Shown here: positions 52,599-55,331 of the stretch, one piece after another
Position numbering within the stretch: position 1 is the first letter of the stretch
How the letters are laid out: each line of letters opens with the position of its first letter
Origin: Negativicoccus succinicivorans
GTDB lineage: Bacteria; Bacillota; Negativicutes; Veillonellales; Negativicoccaceae
Assembly (NCBI RefSeq): GCF_014207605.1
Contig: NZ_JACHHI010000004.1
Span: forward strand, 87,384-142,714
Reading direction: 5' to 3'
Length of the DNA stretch: 55,331 nt
Notes under the pieces: model-generated
What the model was told of the DNA's origin: nothing
Databases searched by the model: none
The model's input: the letters and a program-made list of their open reading frames with translations, nothing else
Position numbers and translations under genes: made by a program

Positions 52599-53114
52599 AT
52601 GGAACAAGCAGCTAACTGGAAACAATTCGCCAACACTCCGAACGGAGAACCGCAAGTACGTGAGTTAGGTTGGGGAGATGAAATCACGCAAGACAGCAAT
52701 AATTTTGATCCGTTTGAAAACGGTATTTACATGTTCACCGTCAAAGAATACGAAAAGACGCGGACGCGCGGCAATGAAAAATTTCCGCCATGCAACATGG
52801 CTAAATTAACACTCGAATTATCCGACGGGCAACGCAACGTGCGCGCCTTCGATAATCTCGTGTTGCGTAACGATTTAGAGTGGAAAATCGGGCAATTCTT
52901 CCTGTCTATCGGCATGAAGAAAGAAAACGAACGGGCGCGCATTGATTTTGACGGTGCGATTGGTAAAAGCGGCTATGTGAAGGTAGAGAAAAAGGCATAC
53001 ACAAACCGCGACGGACAAACACGGTATCGCAATGAGATTACCCGCTATCTCGCGCCGAACGACAAGGAATTATTGGCGTTTGTTAAGGCGGCCACCGATA
53101 ACACGCCGTTCTGA
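52599..53114 (+). CDS. DUF669 phage protein
   Basis: 171 aa. NNFDPFENGIYMFTVKEYE and the RNEITRYLAPND ending match the DUF669 family, which is nearly always encoded next to a RecA-like ATPase in phages and may bind single-stranded DNA. Starts three bases after the previous stop; two bases before the helicase gene. Confidence 0.85.
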   Translation: MEQAANWKQFANTPNGEPQVRELGWGDEITQDSNNFDPFENGIYMFTVKEYEKTRTRGNEKFPPCNMAKLTLELSDGQRNVRAFDNLVLRNDLEWKIGQFFLSIGMKKENERARIDFDGAIGKSGYVKVEKKAYTNRDGQTRYRNEITRYLAPNDKELLAFVKAATDNTPF

Positions 53115-53116
53115 TT

Positions 53117-54700
53117 ATGCAACTACGCGACTACCAAGAACAAGCGGTGAAAGCAGTGTTCGCGGAGTGGGCAGACGGGCGACAGAAAACGTTGCTCGTT
53201 TGCCCGACCGGAACAGGCAAAACAGTCATCTTTTCCGAAATTGTACGGCGCATTGTAACAGCCGGCAAGCGGGTGCTGGTACTTGCGCATCGTGAAGAAT
53301 TATTGAACCAAGCGGCGGAAAAGATTGAAACGCTGACCGGATGCATGACGGCGCTCGAAAAAGGCACGCAAACCAGCCTTCACAGTATGGCGCCGATCAC
53401 CATTGCAAGCGTGCAGACGCTATCAAGAGAAAGCCGTTTGCAAGCATTTGAACCCGACCATTTCGACACGGTCATTATTGATGAAGCGCATCATGCGCTA
53501 AGTCCCACATATCGACGTATTATTGACCATTTCCAAGCGAAATATTTAGGCGTAACGGCGACACCTGACCGCGGCGACAAAAAGAAATTGGGCGAAATAT
53601 TTGATTCGTTAGCCTTTGAATATTCGACCATTACGGCGATCAATCAAGGTTATCTCGTGCCGATTATCGCAAAACAAATACCGCTAAAAATTGACATCAG
53701 TCAAGTTGGCAGATCCGGCGGCGATTATGCGGCCGGCGATAGCGGACATGCGATTGAACCGTATTTATCGGAGATTGCGCGGGAAGTCAAACCGCTTTGC
53801 CCTGACCGCAAAATAGTCATGTTTTTGCCACTCATTGATACCAGCCGAAAGATGGTAAAAGCATTACAGGACATCGGCATATCCGCGGCGGAAGTGAACG
53901 GCGAATCGGCTGACCGTGCGGAGATTATCCGCGATTTTGAACGCGGCAAATATTCCGTACTTTGTAACGCCATGTTATTGACGGAAGGTTGGGACTGTCC
54001 GGCCGTGGATTGTATCGTCATTTTGCGACCGACTAAAGTCCGAAGCCTTTACGTGCAAATGGTAGGCCGGGGAACACGTCCGGCAGAAGGTAAAAAAGAT
54101 TTATTATTGCTGGACTTTTTGTGGCAGTCGGGGCGAATGGAACTATGCCGACCGGCTGACATTGTCGCCGACAAAGAAGAAAAACTGGCGCGAATCACGC
54201 AAAAACTTACCGATGCGGACGGAGAACAGCTTGACCTGTTGGAACTTGCCGATGAAGTTGACCGCGATATTGTCAAAGAGCGCGAGCAGGCAATGAAAGA
54301 TCTGCTGAAAAAAAACAGCACAAAAAAAGGCAAGACGGTCAATGTTATGCAATTTGAATTTTCTATCGGCGGCGGCATGCTGCTCGATTATGAACCCGAC
54401 TTTGCATGGGAACGTGAGCCGGTTACGGAAAAGCAGGCACAGACATTACGAAAAATGGGCGTTGATCCGGATAGTATTTCATGTAAGGGCGCGGCAGTCA
54501 TTATTATTAGTCGCTTATTAAAGCGTAGGAAAGCAGGACTGGCAACGCCGTTACAGATGCGGACGCTGGAACGATACGGCATGGAAGACGTCGGCGACTG
54601 GACAAAAGACCAAGCGACACGGGCGATCGGTTTCATTGCCCAAAACAAATGGAAAATGAGCGCCACAGTAAAAGAGCAGATTAGGGGGATTCGAGCATGA
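53117..54700 (+). CDS. Phage DEAD/DEAH-box (SF2) helicase
   Basis: 527 aa. Walker A CPTGTGKT (K35), DEAH box at 122-125 (IIDEAHHAL), motif III-like VTATPDRGD, and the C-terminal helicase half with QMVGRGTRPAEGK. Belongs to the phage replication helicases related to Type III restriction-like SF2 enzymes. ATGA overlap with the primase gene. Confidence 0.93.
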   Translation: MQLRDYQEQAVKAVFAEWADGRQKTLLVCPTGTGKTVIFSEIVRRIVTAGKRVLVLAHREELLNQAAEKIETLTGCMTALEKGTQTSLHSMAPITIASVQTLSRESRLQAFEPDHFDTVIIDEAHHALSPTYRRIIDHFQAKYLGVTATPDRGDKKKLGEIFDSLAFEYSTITAINQGYLVPIIAKQIPLKIDISQVGRSGGDYAAGDSGHAIEPYLSEIAREVKPLCPDRKIVMFLPLIDTSRKMVKALQDIGISAAEVNGESADRAEIIRDFERGKYSVLCNAMLLTEGWDCPAVDCIVILRPTKVRSLYVQMVGRGTRPAEGKKDLLLLDFLWQSGRMELCRPADIVADKEEKLARITQKLTDADGEQLDLLELADEVDRDIVKEREQAMKDLLKKNSTKKGKTVNVMQFEFSIGGGMLLDYEPDFAWEREPVTEKQAQTLRKMGVDPDSISCKGAAVIIISRLLKRRKAGLATPLQMRTLERYGMEDVGDWTKDQATRAIGFIAQNKWKMSATVKEQIRGIRA

Positions 54701-55331
54701 ACCGTGACTTATTACAGGCGCTTGACTGCATCGACCCCGCCGCGCTTGATTACCAAGAATGGCTGAATGTCGGCATGGCGTTAAAGTTGGAAGGTTACCC
54801 CGTGCATATTTGGGAAGATTGGAGCCGGAACGACACGGCGCGTTTCCATGAAGGAGAATGCGCGCGCAAGTGGGCGGGATTTAACGGCAACGCGACACCC
54901 GTCACGGCGGGGACTGTGTTCATGCTTGCCAAACAACACGGCTGGAAGCCGGCGGCTAAAGATGTACATGAATTGGCATGGGACGCCGAAATAACGCAAG
55001 ACTACAAGATCATCCAAACAGAATGGCTGGAAGGGCGGGAACTGGTTGAGCCTTCCACTTGGGATCCGGCGCAACAATTAATTACCTACCTTGAAACGTT
55101 ATTTGAGGCGGACGAACATGTCGGCTACGTGTCGGAAAGCTACCATGCGAAAAACGGCCGATATTTGCCAAGCATGGGATTTTGGGACAGAACGGCAGGA
55201 CAACTGATTGAATCGTTGCGCCGAAGCCCGGACGATATCACGGACACCATCGGAACGTACAACACGGAAGCGGGCGCGTGGATTCGATTTAATCCGCTGG
55301 ACGGACAAGGCTGCAAGAACGCCAACGTTAC
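54697..55331 (+). CDS. Phage DNA primase/helicase-type protein (PriCT_2), 3' end outside window
   Basis: Opens with LLQALDCIDPAALDYQEWLN and continues with the Trp-rich ARFHEGECARKWAGF segment of the PriCT_2 (primase C-terminal 2) domain, found at the N-terminus of phage VirE/D5-like primase-helicases. 211 residues are visible without a stop. ATG 54697 overlaps the helicase stop. It likely starts the replication gene set that continues past the window. Confidence 0.85.
   Translation, partial: MNRDLLQALDCIDPAALDYQEWLNVGMALKLEGYPVHIWEDWSRNDTARFHEGECARKWAGFNGNATPVTAGTVFMLAKQHGWKPAAKDVHELAWDAEITQDYKIIQTEWLEGRELVEPSTWDPAQQLITYLETLFEADEHVGYVSESYHAKNGRYLPSMGFWDRTAGQLIESLRRSPDDITDTIGTYNTEAGAWIRFNPLDGQGCKNANV

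Overview
The window looks like chromosome of a diderm Firmicute of the class Negativicutes (Veillonella/Dialister/Megasphaera-type; genus not resolvable by eye). The reasons are an outer-membrane lifestyle (trimeric autotransporters with Gram-negative ESPR signal peptides), an SLH domain of the kind Negativicutes use to tether the outer membrane to peptidoglycan, and otherwise Firmicutes-like gene order (mfd-spoVB-mazG-hup; ylxM-ffh-rpsP-khpA-ylqD-rimM-trmD). Base composition is mixed: the core genes are GC-rich, while the mobile regions, above all the abiF gene, are more AT-rich.

Layout. (1) 1-15.7 kb: four consecutive trimeric autotransporter adhesin genes (the first cut by the window edge), each with its own intrinsic terminator. 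Their C-terminal anchors are related and they contain variable repeat stalks; one ends in an SLH domain. A set of 24-bp tandem repeats abuts the -35 box of the largest gene. (2) 16.1-24.7 kb: an overlapping folate operon (folE-folP-folB-folK), then mfd, a SpoVB/MurJ-like flippase, mazG and hup. (3) 24.8-25.8 kb: two tandem cobalamin riboswitches, each with a terminator, leading into a structured segment with no convincing gene but its own terminator, then tRNA-Leu(UAG). (4) 25.9-30.5 kb: element 1, a prophage-like remnant next to the tRNA, consisting of integrase, a 14-unit 11-bp repeat array, an AlbA_2 protein, an ImmA/IrrE protease, a CI-like and a Cro-like regulator. (5) 30.7-40.1 kb: core genes. 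These are pyruvate carboxylase, then the SRP/ribosome/tRNA-modification cluster whose consensus promoter has its -35 box inside the pyc terminator, ending in yebC. (6) 40.1-44.9 kb: a four-gene metal (Mn/Fe/Zn-type) ABC transporter operon flanked by a 191-bp direct repeat. The right copy is preceded by a rimM scrap. The operon has a Fur-family-like palindrome in its promoter, a structured leader, an internal terminator and a permease fused to a winged-helix domain. (7) 45.2-55.3 kb: element 2, a prophage entering the window, with integrase, an AbiF/Abi_2 toxin-like gene preceded by a compact structured RNA, CI and Cro regulators, many small early genes, then recombination/replication genes (Gp157, RecA-like ATPase, DUF669, helicase, primase cut by the window edge).

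The most interesting signals are as follows. First, the abiF locus: a TTGACA-N17-TATAAT promoter drives an RNA of about 80 nt whose terminator hairpin contains the abiF ribosome binding site, which suggests an RNA-controlled abortive-infection toxin, and the cassette is bracketed by 42-bp direct repeats. Second, the tandem B12 riboswitches whose only visible output is a candidate noncoding RNA. Third, the tandem repeats at an adhesin promoter. Fourth, the permease-repressor fusion and structured leader of the metal transporter. All functional calls are from reading motifs in the sequence; no database search was possible.
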